A stretch of 64,000 bases of DNA from Sorex araneus (lineage: Eukaryota; Chordata; Mammalia; Eulipotyphla; Soricidae): contig NC_073307.1 of the NCBI RefSeq assembly GCF_027595985.1, positions 119,874,678-119,938,677 on the forward strand. The letters run 5' to 3'. Every line of letters starts with the position of its first letter. The first letter of the stretch is position 1. This document shows, piece by piece, positions 1-11,815 of the stretch. The translations under genes and the position numbers were made by a program. A model generated the notes under the pieces. The model was not told the origin of the DNA and ran no database searches. It was given only the letters and a program-made list of their open reading frames with translations.

Positions 1-213
1 CTGCCCACTCTGACCTCTGTGTGCTGGGAGAACAGCCCTGAGCTGTGGGTGGGACTCGCCCTCCCCACTGGCCTTATTCTGACTCTCTCAGGCACTGCCA
101 TCTCACCTTGGGCACAGAGGAGAGTGGCAGAGGGGAAGACCACTCCCTCCACCGACACCCTGCTGACCACAGTCAGAATTTTCTGGTATTCTCACCCAAC
201 CCTGAACCCTTAC

Positions 214-352
214 CTGATCACTTTGGCCGGCCACAATCGGCCACTGCCCCTTGGCCCATCATTATAGTTCGACCGCGGAATGGTTAATTTGCCTAAATTT
301 CTGTAATTGTTCTTTTGCCTCTCTCTGTAGGCTCTCTGCATGTCTCTGACCG
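214..352 (-). CDS. SAA-A exon 3
   Basis: 139 bp in the same phase as D, between acceptor TTCCAG| and donor AG|GTAAGG. It encodes VRDMQRAYRE and ends AKVIR. Loss of the DMW tryptophan and of the GNYDAA core suggests relaxed constraint. Confidence 0.8.
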
Positions 353-2117
353 CTGGAAGGAAAACAAAGTGATGAGACCCAGACAATCACGATGTGGAGA
401 AATACATTTAAAATGCTCCTGCCCAGATTTCAAGAGCTTGGGACAAAGCTCCTGGAAAGCAGATGAGCTTTGAAATGAAGGTCCCTTTCCCCTCCCTCTG
501 GTTACCATTGAGAGACTCAGTACAAGACTGATTCTCTGTGTTCCCCTCTGACCCCTGTTGCTGCTTTGATGATGGCTGTGTGTTGAGTATAGACCCAACA
601 CTTGGACTATCACCCATCTCCCCTTGGACGATGTTCTCTTAGCTCTTTGTGCCTCTGTTTCTCTGTTAAGAGATGTCTGCATCGGGGATGGAGCAATAGC
701 ACATCAGATAGGGCATTTGCCTTGCACGCGGCTGAAACAGGTTCGTTTCCCAACATCCCATATGGTCCCCTGAGCACAACCAGAAGTAATTCCTGGGGGC
801 AGAGCCAGGAGTAACTCCTGTGCGTCGCCCAGTGTAACGGAAAAAGCAAAAAAAAAAAAAAAAAAAAGAGTGAGAGAGAGAAAGAAAAATGCCTACCTCA
901 AAGGATTAGAACATGAAAATAAAAATGAGCTTTTTTGCAGTTGAAAACTACAAAGTGGCTCATTTACATTTGAAAACTATAAAATGGCCTCACCTTATTA
1001 AAAATTCCATTAGTTTGACTGTACTACTGAGGCTGTGGCAAGAGAGGTAGGAGACGCACTTGCCCTGCACGCAGCTGACCTGCTTTGATCAGCACTACAA
1101 CAGAGATTCCCCCCAAGGTTCACTAGGACTGACACCTGAGCATAGAGCCAGGAGGAAGCCCTGAGCACAGTCAGCTGTGGCCCCACCCCATCACCAAAAA
1201 CTTTGAGTAAGAGCTAAGGAATTGGAAACCCAACTCCCAGGTTTGACAGTCACTTCAGAGAGCATCAAAATGCTTAGCTCGAAAGCCCATTAGGGGGCAG
1301 TAGGTCCTTACTTGTATTATTGAAGGAACCTCTCAGCAAGAGCACAGAGGGTAGGGCATTTGCCTTGCAAGTGGCCAACCTGGATTCAATTCCTCCACCC
1401 CTCGCAGAGAGCCCGGCAAGCTACCAACAGTATCTCGCCCACAGGGCAGAGCCTGGCAGGCTACCCTTGGCGTATTTGATGTGCCAAAAGTAGTAACAAG
1501 TCTCACAATGGAGATGTGACTGGTGCACGCTCGAGCATATCAATGAGCAACAAAATGGTAGTGACAGTGATATAAGGAACAAGCACTTCTGAATTCCAAC
1601 TCTCATCCTCAATCCTGTTAGAAGCTGGGAGCCCAACTTTATGTGCCCTGGGGCCTACAGGTATCCAGATAAGAGGGAAAAATAACTGGTAAAATGCTGG
1701 GATAAAATCCTTACTCAGGGCTGAAGTGATAGTACTGTGAGGAGGGTGCTCTCCTTGTATGTGGTCAACCTGGTTAGGTTTCCAGTATCCCATATTCGAC
1801 CCACTCGCCCCCGAACCACCAGGATTAATTTCTGAGTGCAGAGCCAGGAGTATCCCCTGATAATCACTGCATGTAAACTCCCCGGCCCCAGCCAAAAAAA
1901 AAAAAAAGCAAAAAAAAAAAATCGGAACTCCTTGTCTATCCAGGGAGGTACGGTGTCCTCTGCTATGGTAATTAGAGGGGACAGCCTGGTTACACACCCA
2001 GACCCCCAATATCCCTGGGGCCTTACCTTGACCAGCGTTCCTCATGGTTGAGAACAAAGTGTTGCTGTTGACGCAGAGAAACAAAGAGCAGAAAATGACA
2101 GCCGTGGACAGTTTCAT
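214..2117 (-). CDS. SAA gene, 3' end outside the window (unit A)
   Basis: The visible coding sequence joins 2027-2117 and 214-352; exon 4 lies left of base 1. The signal peptide MKLSTAVIFCSLFLCVNS is identical to that of D. The mature chain starts NTLFSTMRNAGQ. Exon 3 is 139 bp with good splice sites and no stop, but WRAY reads QRAY and the signature is degraded to SNYNDGPRGSGRLW. Bases 1-213 are intron 3. Promoter and exon 1 are present. Whether it is functional depends on the missing exon. Confidence 0.8.
684..868 (+). mobile_element. SOR-type SINE in SAA-A intron 2
   Basis: Degenerate SINE about 330 bp from exon 3, with an A-rich tail. It has counterparts in all five units, so it predates the array. 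Confidence 0.82.
1327..1590 (+). mobile_element. Long-form shrew SINE in SAA-A intron 2
   Basis: Shares the SOR head but continues into a different body with CTCACAATGGAGATGT and GCTCGAGCA motifs. Counterparts at 17103-17357 (B), 36968-37240 (C) and 58313-58575 (E). In D it is split by the pseudogene insertion (41937-42051 and 42696-42840). Confidence 0.75.
2027..2117 (-). CDS. SAA-A exon 2 coding part
   Basis: The exon is 2027-2121 with ATG at 2115-2117 and donor G|GTAAGG. It is 91 coding bases as in B, D and E. Confidence 0.85.
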
Positions 2118-2955
2118 CTTGCTGTAGGTACACAAGCAACAATGAGGCAATTCAGGCTGTTGCTCTGTAAGATTGACCCAGGCTCACAATCTGCAAAGAA
2201 CTTCCACTTACATGTGTAGATTGGCATGTAGATAGATAACAGATGTGGAGAGATACATTCTGATCATCTAAGATACATTTAGAATATTTAATCTCCGTTT
2301 CAACTTGTTTCTTCAGAATCCTAGTGCTTTTCTAGGATTTACTAGAGGCTTGATACTCACAGCAATTACACTGGGCTTTCAGTGTAAACCGTTGTCCATT
2401 CCTAGCATCCCTCCTCAGCGCTGAGATCTAACTGCGTAGCAGGTTTTCCTGGATCCATGGGAGGATCCTACCTCTGAAATAGCCCCTGAGTTTAAAACTC
2501 CACCAATATTTGTGGTGTGTCTCCTCTAGCCACCACTGACTTCCCATCACAGGCACAAACAACATAATTTCTAATGATTTGCGAGACTGAAAAGTATTCA
2601 TGGGGCTGGGATTTAACTCCAAGGGCTGGAGCACCTGCTTTGCTCCCGCAGGTGCTCCAGCATTTTGAACTTGGGCTGGTTAGGAGGGGGTCAGTTTCTA
2701 GGCACTGTCAGAGTGACCCTGGTGACTCGAGCACCATTTCTGAGCAGAATCACAGAGCACTGGGAGTGGTCCCCAGAAGCCTGAATGGTGCAGGGAAGTC
2801 CAGCAACAACAATGCCAAAATGAGAAGCACATCTGAGGAGACCCAATGGTCAGAAAGTTCAGTCAGGAAGGATGCAGCCTAAGATCGCTGCTGTAGAAGA
2901 GGATTGCCCCCACCCGCAACTACAGAAGGAAACTTGGAATGTTCTAGAACCTCAC

Positions 2956-3005
2956 CTTTGGCTGTCTCTTCCTGCTGAGTCTCCTGGTGTGGTCCAGCAG
3001 TCTGC
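2956..3005 (-). other. SAA-A non-coding exon 1
   Basis: It ends AAAG|GTGAGG at 2956, followed by an 834-bp intron 1. The 5' end is estimated from the TATA position. Confidence 0.7.
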
Positions 3006-3030
3006 GCTATCTGCTGGGGAAGGTGTCTCT

Positions 3031-3143
3031 GCTATATATACAGACACTTGTTCACACAGCACATGGGAAGAGAGGGTTCAGGCAAAACAGTGCATTTGGG
3101 GAAATCCCAGTGTCCAGAGTACACATTCTGGGATTGCACAAAT
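3031..3143 (-). promoter_or_regulatory. SAA-A promoter: TATA, NF-kB-like and C/EBP-like sites
   Basis: TATA box at 3031-3041, kB decamer GGGATTTCCC at 3099-3108 and C/EBP-like site at 3133-3143. The TATA-to-kB spacing is the same as in B and D; the C/EBP site differs by one base. Confidence 0.78.
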
Positions 3144-4822
3144 TGGGAGATGTCCCCTGTGTGCAAAATGAGGGTCTGCTGCCAATTTCTGGAGTTCTTC
3201 TAAATCTGCTCGAGTCTTTCTGGAAATGTCGGTGAAGGTCATGGCTGGGAGCGTTTGCAGGTAGGTGGTTGGGCAGCATGGTTTGACAGGGCTCTGTAAG
3301 CAAGGAGCTGGTGTGCAAAGGAGACCTGCTCTCATTAGGGGAGACCTCATTAAGGACTGAAGTCAGTGGACCCCACAAGTGGCTCATTTGGAGTGGGGAG
3401 GAGAAAGACGGTCACTTTCTCCAGATCTGCCTCTGCCACCCAGGACCCAGGGTTACTGTATTCTTGTCTCACTCACAGAAAGGAATTTTAGGAGTAGGCA
3501 AACAGTGAAGTAAAACAGATTATACATTATCTTCGGAGGATTTTAAAGGTGTGGAGTGAAAGAGAAAGAAGGAGCGAGAGTGAGAGAGAGAGACAGCTGC
3601 ATTCAAGAGAGAATGTGGGCTTCCCCAAGGGAGGAGAGCCATGGGTTCTGTTCAGGTTTGTGTTGTTGGAACTCATTGGGCCTCCTGCCTCAGGGTAAAG
3701 GTCATCCCTCACACATTTCTGAAAATCTAGACTCCAATTCTTCTGCTAAGTATACCTCTTTTGAGCCTGAGCAATAGTAGAGCGGGTGGCGCACTTGGTT
3801 TGCACACAAGTGACCTGAGTTCAATGCCTGGTTTGAAACAGTGATGAGTTCTTTCCTCTTATATTTGTCCCGGAGATCTCTTAAGCTCTGTTCATTTTGA
3901 AGGGGAGTTGGGTTTGGCCACACCTGGAGGTGTTCAGGGCTTACTCCTGGCTCCGTGCTCAGGAATCACTCCTGAGTACGTGGTAGATGTAATGTGCTCA
4001 TTGATGACCCCTTTTCACAAAAATTCTGCTCACTTCTGAGTTTCAATGCAATTATACAAATTGAAAAACTTTGTTCTGAGAACACCCTGCTATGTCCGAG
4101 CAGGTTATGTCCTTCCTGCTTGGTTAAAGCCACAACCTCTCAACTTGTCCAAACTTGTTTTATCCAGAAGACCACCCAGATCTTGGGATTCGTATTAGTG
4201 GGTCATCACCCACATCTCGGCAATTGCTTTAATAAAATGAATTAGAACCTTTTGCCTTTTCTGGCACATTTTTCATTAACAGAAGATGCTGCTGGTATCT
4301 GGAAGTGGTCCTGTTGGGTTGAGGGGTAGTGACACCAGCTCCAAATCCTCAACAGCATCTTGGTGCTGCAATATATCAAAAGGATCAACATTCCAATTCC
4401 TAGAAGAGCAAGTTTTAATGGTATCTCGGTGTATTAGCTTCACATGATTAAGGTTACCCCAACTGTTTTACAAGGCACGCCGTTGTCATTTCTTGCCGTG
4501 TGAGACATTTCCTGGCATAATAAACCAGGACTATTTGAGAAATTTGGCACAGAATAGCCCAAGGCATTGAATACATAGGAGTGTAGCCATACACATCTGT
4601 ATTTAAGCATCAAACAAAAAAATCCTTAAATGGGATTTTGATAGAACTGTCCAATGTGTACACTGTACAGATGACAGTGTATAGGCTGGATACCCAGAGG
4701 TGGCAGCTGCCAAAATGCCAGCCTTTCTGGAGTACAACCACCATATTCCTAATTGTATCACACATACACTTCTTTTTGTCAGTTCACATTGGCAGGACTA
4801 AGAGTAAGAGATGCACAGCTGA

Positions 4823-5422
4823 CAGCCCAAAATTCCAAGTGGTCCCTGCCGCTAGAAGTCACGCCCTCGACCCACCCTCGGCGCCATCTTGCCACAATCA
4901 ACAGAGAAGTGGCAGGCATTCTGGTGAGCAACGTGGCCCGGAAAATGCTCCGGACCCGAATTGGGGCCAACAACAGCAGGGAGCCGGAAGGAGGAGGTGG
5001 AGCCTGCACACCTTCTCCAGATGGAGCCCTGGCGACACTGAGCAGCAACTAAAACGACTCCGGGATTTGGGACTGGGACACATCGAGCCGCTCGGCCGCG
5101 TTAAAACCTGAAAACATACAATCTTTTAATGGAAAACTAATTATTAAATGCTTCCTTAATAGGGTTATCTTGTTCAGGGGTATAACTCCCACAACAATAG
5201 TGAGTTTTGTGTTGAAATATGGAACGTAATCAAGGTGAAGAGAAAATGAAGTGAAATTCATCAGTTATACAGTTGGGGTGGGTGGCAGGGGGTATACCGG
5301 TGATTTTGGTGGTGGAATAAGGGCACTGGTGAAGGGATGGTGATTGAATATGGTATAACTAAGACATAAACCTGAGAACTCTGTAACTTTCCACATGGTG
5401 ATAAAATAAAATAATTAAAAAA
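4823..5422 (+). mobile_element. Composite L1-derived non-autonomous retrotransposon
   Basis: A 600-bp insert flanked by a 17-bp target duplication (4806-4822 and 5423-5439). The first ~280 bp are GC-rich, the middle is AT-rich and the last ~200 bp look like a shrew L1 3' UTR ending in an A-rich tail. The matching site in unit B (near 22266) is empty. The open frame across it has no recognisable domain. Confidence 0.75.
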
Positions 5423-6805
5423 AAGAGATGCACAGCTGAGGCCGTATGTTGGATATGCAGTCAGCCCACACACTTAGCCTATGGGGTGCTGTGGATTGAA
5501 CCCAGGTTGGCTGTGTGCAGGGTTCAGTGCCTTAGCCACTGTACTATCACTCTGGTCCTGCTTTGCTAAAGAAATGTCTGAGACCCCCGTTACATCTCAG
5601 CTTTCCCAAGCAGGATGTTTCTTGCTTGGCTGCACACTGGCAGCTTTTGTAAACTTATCTTAATCTTGACTTACCCAGGACAGGATCCAGATCTTACACA
5701 GCAGGGGAAGGCTAGTAACCAGGTTCTAGAGTTTTCAGACCCTGTGTTTTGGGAACTTTTGAAATCAGCTCTAGAGGATTCACTGCATCTCCAGTACGCA
5801 GAGGGAGACGCACATTCCTCTCAATTTCCAGCTAGCCCCCATTTGCCTGGGTAGCTTTAGGGTTTCTGCTGTGGCAAGCTTTGTGACCAGATGTCCTAGT
5901 TGGATGTAGTGTGTGACAGGAAGGGCCACTGTCGAACAAGTAGCCTCTGCCACTGCTCCACCCCAAAACAGCTGTTCATAGGTAAGCAAGGCACTTGACT
6001 CCCTGTTGCGTCTAAGCCTCTCACAGTTGAGAGGAAAACAGTCCACTGAAGGGGAGTGAATGGTTTCATAAGGGCGTTTGAAATCATTGTCACTGGGCAA
6101 AGCTTGTATGATGCTCCGCACACTTGCACTATGGGGGATTCCATCATATTCCCTCTATCCCTTGATTTTCTTTGTCAGTGGAGAGTGTGGGACCCTTCTC
6201 TCCTGGCCTCCTCATGCAAGCATTTGCATAGGAACTTCAAGATTGTTGTGGGAGGGGAAATGTCTGGGCTGAATCTGCTGGACCAGGGCCCCAATGAGCT
6301 CGAGTGCTCCTTCAGGGGAGGGTTAGTTATTTTTGTGATTCTCTCTCTCCTTACTCAGTCATTAGCAGTGGGCTTCGTGAGTTGACCCCTGGTAGCTGTA
6401 CTCACGTTTCCATGTTCTCATCGTCCTCTGGGGCCCCCTCAATTATGAATCCTGATATAGCTTCCCTGTCTCCCACCACGTGACATCGTCCATTACCAAA
6501 TGCAACTTTGGTGTACGGAGACTTCATGGGGTGTTCTCTGTGATGACTTTTCTTATGCAGGATCACGTTGGTGTCATCTGTGTAGCTGTTTGCCCTCCGC
6601 TTCGGGCCGTCCACTGGCCACCGCTGAGAGCCTGTGGGCTGCCCAGGACGGCTGTGCCCTGGCAGGCAGCAGGACTGAAAATCTCCAGCTCCACCTTTTT
6701 GTTTTTTTTTTAATCAAACTATTTTAAACTTGATTTATTCTTCCTCTGATATTACTGAACCGAACAGAAAGAGAATTCTTGTTTTCAAATCTTCCTCGGG
6801 CAGTT

Positions 6806-6985
6806 TTTTTTTTACCCGGTCACACCCGAAAGTGCAAAGGGGTTACTTAATCCTGCTCATGCACTGAGGAATTACTCTTGGCGGTGTACGGGGAGGACCA
6901 TATGGGATGCTGGGAAACGAACCCAGGTTTTCATGCCTACATGCAAGGCAAATGCCCTACCCGCTGTGCTATCACTCCAGTCCCT
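6806..6985 (-). mobile_element. Antisense SINE (A-B spacer)
   Basis: Antisense SOR element; copies at 23663-23842 and 47066-47246. Confidence 0.78.
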
Positions 6986-7050
6986 CCTTGGGCAGTTTGA
7001 ACAGTTCAAACTAGCTGAGGACCACCCAGGGCCAGATAAATGCCTATTAA

Positions 7051-7077
7051 CATCACCATCACCACCAACACCACCAC

Positions 7078-7115
<38 letters not shown>

Positions 7116-7123
7116 CCACCATT
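7051..7123 (+). repeat. (CAT)n trinucleotide repeat
   Basis: CAC/CAT triplets leading into an uninterrupted CAT run. The copy at 23904-23985 is longer; the D site at 47311-47352 is short and impure. Confidence 0.95.
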
Positions 7124-7196
7124 TTGTTTCTGGTGCTACATTGGCATTTGTCATGTACCTCAAGTTCAAATTAGGCGAGCAGTGAACAGGGGTCCG

Positions 7197-8338
7197 ATTT
7201 TATTTATTTATTTTTATTTTAAAAATTCTTACTGGTGAATCACCATGAGGAACAGTTACAAACTTAAGAACTTTCATGTTTGCATTTTGCTTACATCCCT
7301 CCACCAGTGCCCAATCTCCTCCACCAATGTTCCCAGTATCCCTTCCACCACCCCCACCCCAACCCCACCAGCACACCCAGCCTCTGCGGCAGGGCATTCC
7401 CTTTTGTTCTCTCTCCTGTTGGATATTGTAGTTTGCAATAGAGGTATGGAATGGCCATCATATTCAGTCTATAGCCTACTTTTGGCACACAGCTTTCAAT
7501 CTGAGTGGATCCTCCCAACATTCTCTACTAAGTGTTCCTTTCTGTATCTCAGCTGCCTTTTTTCCCCAGCATGTGAGGCCAGTTTCCAAGCTGTGGGGCA
7601 AATCTTCTGGTTCTTACTCTACTACTCTCGGGTGTTAGACTCCCATTCTACTACTTTATATTCCACATATGAGTGCGATCTTTCTATGTTTGTCTCTCTC
7701 TTTTTGACTCATTTCACTTAAATGATAATATCCATGTTGTCCACTTATATGCAAATTCCATGACTTCATCTTTTCTAACAGCAGCACAGTATTCCATTGT
7801 GTAGATATACCAAAGTTTTTTAACCAGTCATCTCTTTTGGGCACTCTGGTTTTTTCTAGATTTTGGCTATTGTAAACAGTGCTGCAATGAACATACAAAT
7901 GCAGATGTCATTTCTACTATACCCGGTTGCTTCTTCTCGATAGACTCGGATAGCAAAGTTGCAGGCTATAAAATCAATACCCAGGGGCTGGAGTGATAGC
8001 ACAGCAGGTAGGGCGTTTGCCTTGCACGCTGCCGACCCGGGTTCAAATCCCAGCATCCCATATGGTCTCCTGAGCACCTCCAGGGGTGATTCCTGAGTGC
8101 ATGAGCCAGAAGTAACCCCTGTGCATTGCTGGGTGTGACCCAAAAGGCAAAAATTAATAAATAAATAAATAAAATCAATACCCAAAAGTCCATGGCTTTC
8201 CTATACGCAAATTATGAGAGAGAAGTGACATGATAAAAGCAATCCCATTCACAATTGGACCTCAAAATATCAAGTACCTGGGAGTCAGCTTAACTAAGGA
8301 GGTAAAGGACTTGTATGGAAAAGAGCTCCTATTCGTAA
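7197..8338 (-). mobile_element. L1 fragment with 5' inversion (A-B spacer)
   Basis: Bases 7197-7940 are an antisense L1 3' end starting with a T-rich tail. From about 7940 to 8338 the sequence is L1 ORF2 in sense, giving AGYKINTQKSMAFLY and IKYLGVSLTKEVKDLY across the SINE insertion and small disruptions. The flip is typical of twin priming. A SINE is inserted at 7984-8170. Confidence 0.75.
7984..8170 (+). mobile_element. SOR-type SINE inside L1
   Basis: Flanked by the 14-bp duplication AAAATCAATACCCA at 7970-7983 and 8171-8184; tail (AAAT)n. Confidence 0.9.
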
Positions 8339-8799
8339 GGTCAGGTTGATACCTCTGACTCTACTGATTATTGGCAATATCGATGCTCTTTTGCTATAGA
8401 AGCAAGATCAGAGATGATTTTAAAGGCAGACAGGAGCTGGAGAGATGGGACAGCAGGTGGGACACTTGACTTTCCTGAGGCCAAACCAGCTCGATCCCCG
8501 CAACCCCTATAGTCTCCTGTGCATCACCAGGAGTAATTCCTGAGTGCAGAGTCAGGGTGAGCCCTGAGAACCACAGGGTGTGAACAAAAGAAAAAATAAG
8601 AATAAAAAGGCAATGAGAATGGAGCATAATAGTGAGAGAAGGTTGAGGAGAGGGGTATGCATATTGGACCCAATAGAAATAGAACTGTAGTTGGGAAGCA
8701 CCAGAGGGAGTGGAGGATGAAGAACTAGCAGTGTCCTTCAGGCAGGAGACACGTGCAGACAGGACCAACTCTTGTCCCTAGTTTGACGCCTTAAGAACA

Positions 8800-10738
8800 C
8801 ACAAAAAAGAAATAGTGTGAAATCCCCTTGTAGGAGGAAAAGTCTATGCTTATATTTTAACAGATAACACCTACTAATGTACTCTGGGTCCTGCTATGGC
8901 TTGGCTTCATCTGGAGTAAACTTCATTTTCCTGATAAAGACCCCAAACCACCTCAAACAGATCTCAGCTGGAAATCACAGGGAAATCTGAGGAAGAAAGG
9001 ACAGGCCGAATTGGCCTGAGGACTTAGTCTGGGATTTACGGTACCAACTTTATCCTGAACCTCAGAGAACTTTGTATGCCAAGTGTGAGACCCTTAATGT
9101 TTTATGGTAATCTATGAGTGTTTTAATCTTTATATTTGTGTTTTCCTAGAAATCAGAATTCTAAGATGTCTCCTGGTTAATTTCTAATGTGAAGTGAACC
9201 CTTGCCCAATGAATATGTTGTAAGAACTTTAGTTGTGAGCCTCTTTAAAGTTTTTTGAATATCTATAGAATTGACCTAATGCTTTTGAAATAGCACTGCA
9301 AGTAATTTTGTCATGTTAAATGAGATGATTGGTAACTAGTGTCCAAATTTGGGAGGTTATGTTGTACTAAGTTCAGTAAAATAAGAGTTTAAACTTGTGG
9401 GATGACTATAAGGAATATAGATGTATGTCTTAAGTCAGAAAGATAATGGATGCAGATCTCATCAGTTGGAAAAAGGCAAGGAATCCTGTTAAAGTGAAGT
9501 TGATTTTGAAATGGGTTGAAGGAAAGTTTCAGGACAGAATGAATATAAAGGAATTTTGTGTAGAAGGTTTGAAGTTGTGTTTGAAGGAAAGAAATTGATC
9601 ACTGCTTTAAGAAACTCTTTAAATCAAATGAAGAACTGTTCTAGTACTCCCAGTACAGTGCTTTTATTAATGGGAAGTCAAGGTTTTCAACATAGGATTG
9701 AATGGGTTAAATACGATGTTAAATTGTACACTTTTCCTCTACAGATTTTAGCTCCTTTGACTAGGACCCACAACAAATGGGTGTGTTGTATCTTACTGTG
9801 AGTAAAGTGAGATGTTTGCTTTTCTCTTCTTTTGTACCTTCAGTATGTTTTTGATGTTTCATGGCACTGTGTTGGTTTGCATAAATTCAGATAAAAGTCT
9901 TTCCTCTCTGTAATAGGGTCTACCCCTCATGCAGACAGGAAAATCAGTTATGGGACCCCAAAACCCACTTTCAGGGAAACAGCAAGGGATTAGTCTAAAT
10001 GACAGGAGCATGTCTTTAACAGGTACTGTTTCAAGTACTCTACAAACCTCAGGGAGACCCTAGAGGCAGGCCGGCTCAAGAAAAGAATGGAAATCATCAC
10101 TGCTATGGAGAATGAGGAATCCGGAAATCTATGTGACTGACACGGCCTGGCTTACTCTCAGCATCAAGAAAAACCCTGGAAACTAGGATCTCACCCAGCC
10201 CTGAAGAAGGGAGGGGAGGGACTCCTTTCTGCCAGGATGCCTCTATGGCAAATGAGGCTCAAGGTCACCTCCAGTTCAACCTGAAGACCTGAAGCCATCC
10301 AGTTTATCGTGGGACATTTATGGCCAGGCCTGGGTAACTCTGACGTGCCACATAAGATTAATGCCGGTATTGGTATGCCTCCTGTCTTTAGCCACCCCCC
10401 AGGACTTCTCAGTAAGTTATGGGGTACCCCAAATGGAGAGTTCTCCAATCTTGCTGTGTGTATGCAAAAGAACAAGTCAGATTTGTTAAGCCATCAGGCA
10501 AATTTTAAAATGAAGGTGGAGAGAAAACCATGTTTTTGTAACTTGCTTTTTAAAGAATCAGATTCAAATTCTACAGAGTGATCTAGTAAATGTATTCTAA
10601 TCTTGATCTAAAAGGTATCCCTTTTGAGTCATTCAGTACAATGTGTTTTGCTGACTGTAAAGTAAGCAACCTAGTCTTTGGGACTCAATGTTGAAGATGC
10701 TGTCACTAGTCTGACCAGGGTATTGGAAGCCAGAGCTT
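8800..10738 (+). other. Copy of the 25665-27609 block, 3' end deleted
   Basis: Nearly identical to the B-C spacer block. At 10738 it jumps to the sequence that in the B-C spacer lies after the LTR (about 30265), so the LTR and about 2.65 kb were lost here. No gene recognised. Confidence 0.5.
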
Positions 10739-11550
10739 AGACTGTGTGTCAGGTGAGTGAAGAGGTTTATAGCAGAGAGAAAACCACAAGATTCACATCA
10801 CTAAGGTCTTTGTTTTTTTCTTTTGGCTACACCCAGCGTTGCTCAGATTTTTTCCCTCTGGTTCTGCACTCAGGGATCCTACCAGACAGTGATCAGGAGA
10901 CTCTAGGGGATGCCAGGAATGGAACCCACATTGGTTGCTCACTAAGCAAGTGCCCTACCTGTTGTACTATATTACTCTTACGCCTCACGAAGGTTTCTTT
11001 GTTTTTGTTTTTGGCCTTTATGGATCACACCTGGTGATACTCTGGGGTTGTTCTACTCTGCACTCAGGAATTACTCCTGGTGGTGCTCAGGGGACTGTAT
11101 GGGATTCCAGTTCCAATTCTTGCATCATTGGGCCTGAGGGGGCCAAAGTGGGGCTTTAGGGTCACTTCCATGCAGATAAGCACCCAGGCCCCTGAGCCGG
11201 AAGTTGGGGTGGGAGAGAGAGACTGCTCGGAAGAGTCCGTGGACTTCCAGCCTCCTCAACTCTGTTAGCAACTGAACGCCCACCCTCCCCAGGATGACAC
11301 TGTCCCTGTCTGTGTAACATATATTCATTGTATGTTCCTCAATGCTCACTCCATTCTCTCTAAAGGAACACGAAAACTTCTCCTGACTACTTTCTATCAA
11401 TATTCACTCTTCCTACTTCACAAGAAAATTTCTTTTTTTTTTTTTGGTGGTGGTGGGGGTGGGTAGAACACTTGGCAGTTTTACTTCAGATTTTACACTT
11501 ATTGTTAATAGAACCCACCATTTAAATATATAAAAATTGAACAAATAGCG

Positions 11551-11815
11551 ATCTAGTGCACTGTCGCACTGTAGCACTGTCATCCTGTCCTGTTGTTCAT
11601 GGATTTGCTCGAGCGGGCAACAGTAACGTCTCCATTGTGAGACTTGTTACGAGTTTTGGCATATCAAATACATCATGGGCTCTTGCCAGGCTTTGCTATG
11701 CAAGCGGGATACTCTTGGTAGCTTGCTGGGCTCTCTGAGAGGGACGGAGGAATCAAACCCGGGTCGGCCGTGTGCAAGGCAAATGTCCTACGCTCTGTGC
11801 TATCTCTCGAGTCCA
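11551..11815 (-). mobile_element. Long-form shrew SINE, antisense (A-B spacer)
   Basis: Flanked by ATCTAGTGCA-like direct repeats near 11552 and 11819. The copy at 31081-31345 carries the same insertion. Confidence 0.75.

Noticed and set aside
1503-2150. 215-codon minus-strand open frame over SAA-A exon 2
   Set aside because: Only 2027-2117 is coding. The rest is read-through into intron 2, as the conserved splice donor and the other units show.
4638-5111. 157-codon open frame at the composite retrotransposon
   Set aside because: It starts in unrelated spacer and crosses the insertion boundary, so it cannot be an old gene. No motif is recognised.
7056-7120. CRISPR-like spaced repeats
   Set aside because: Plain CAT trinucleotide repeat in a mammalian genome with no spacer structure.
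9556-9801. 81-codon frame repeated at 26414
   Set aside because: Conserved only because the block was copied recently; no family match and no gene context.
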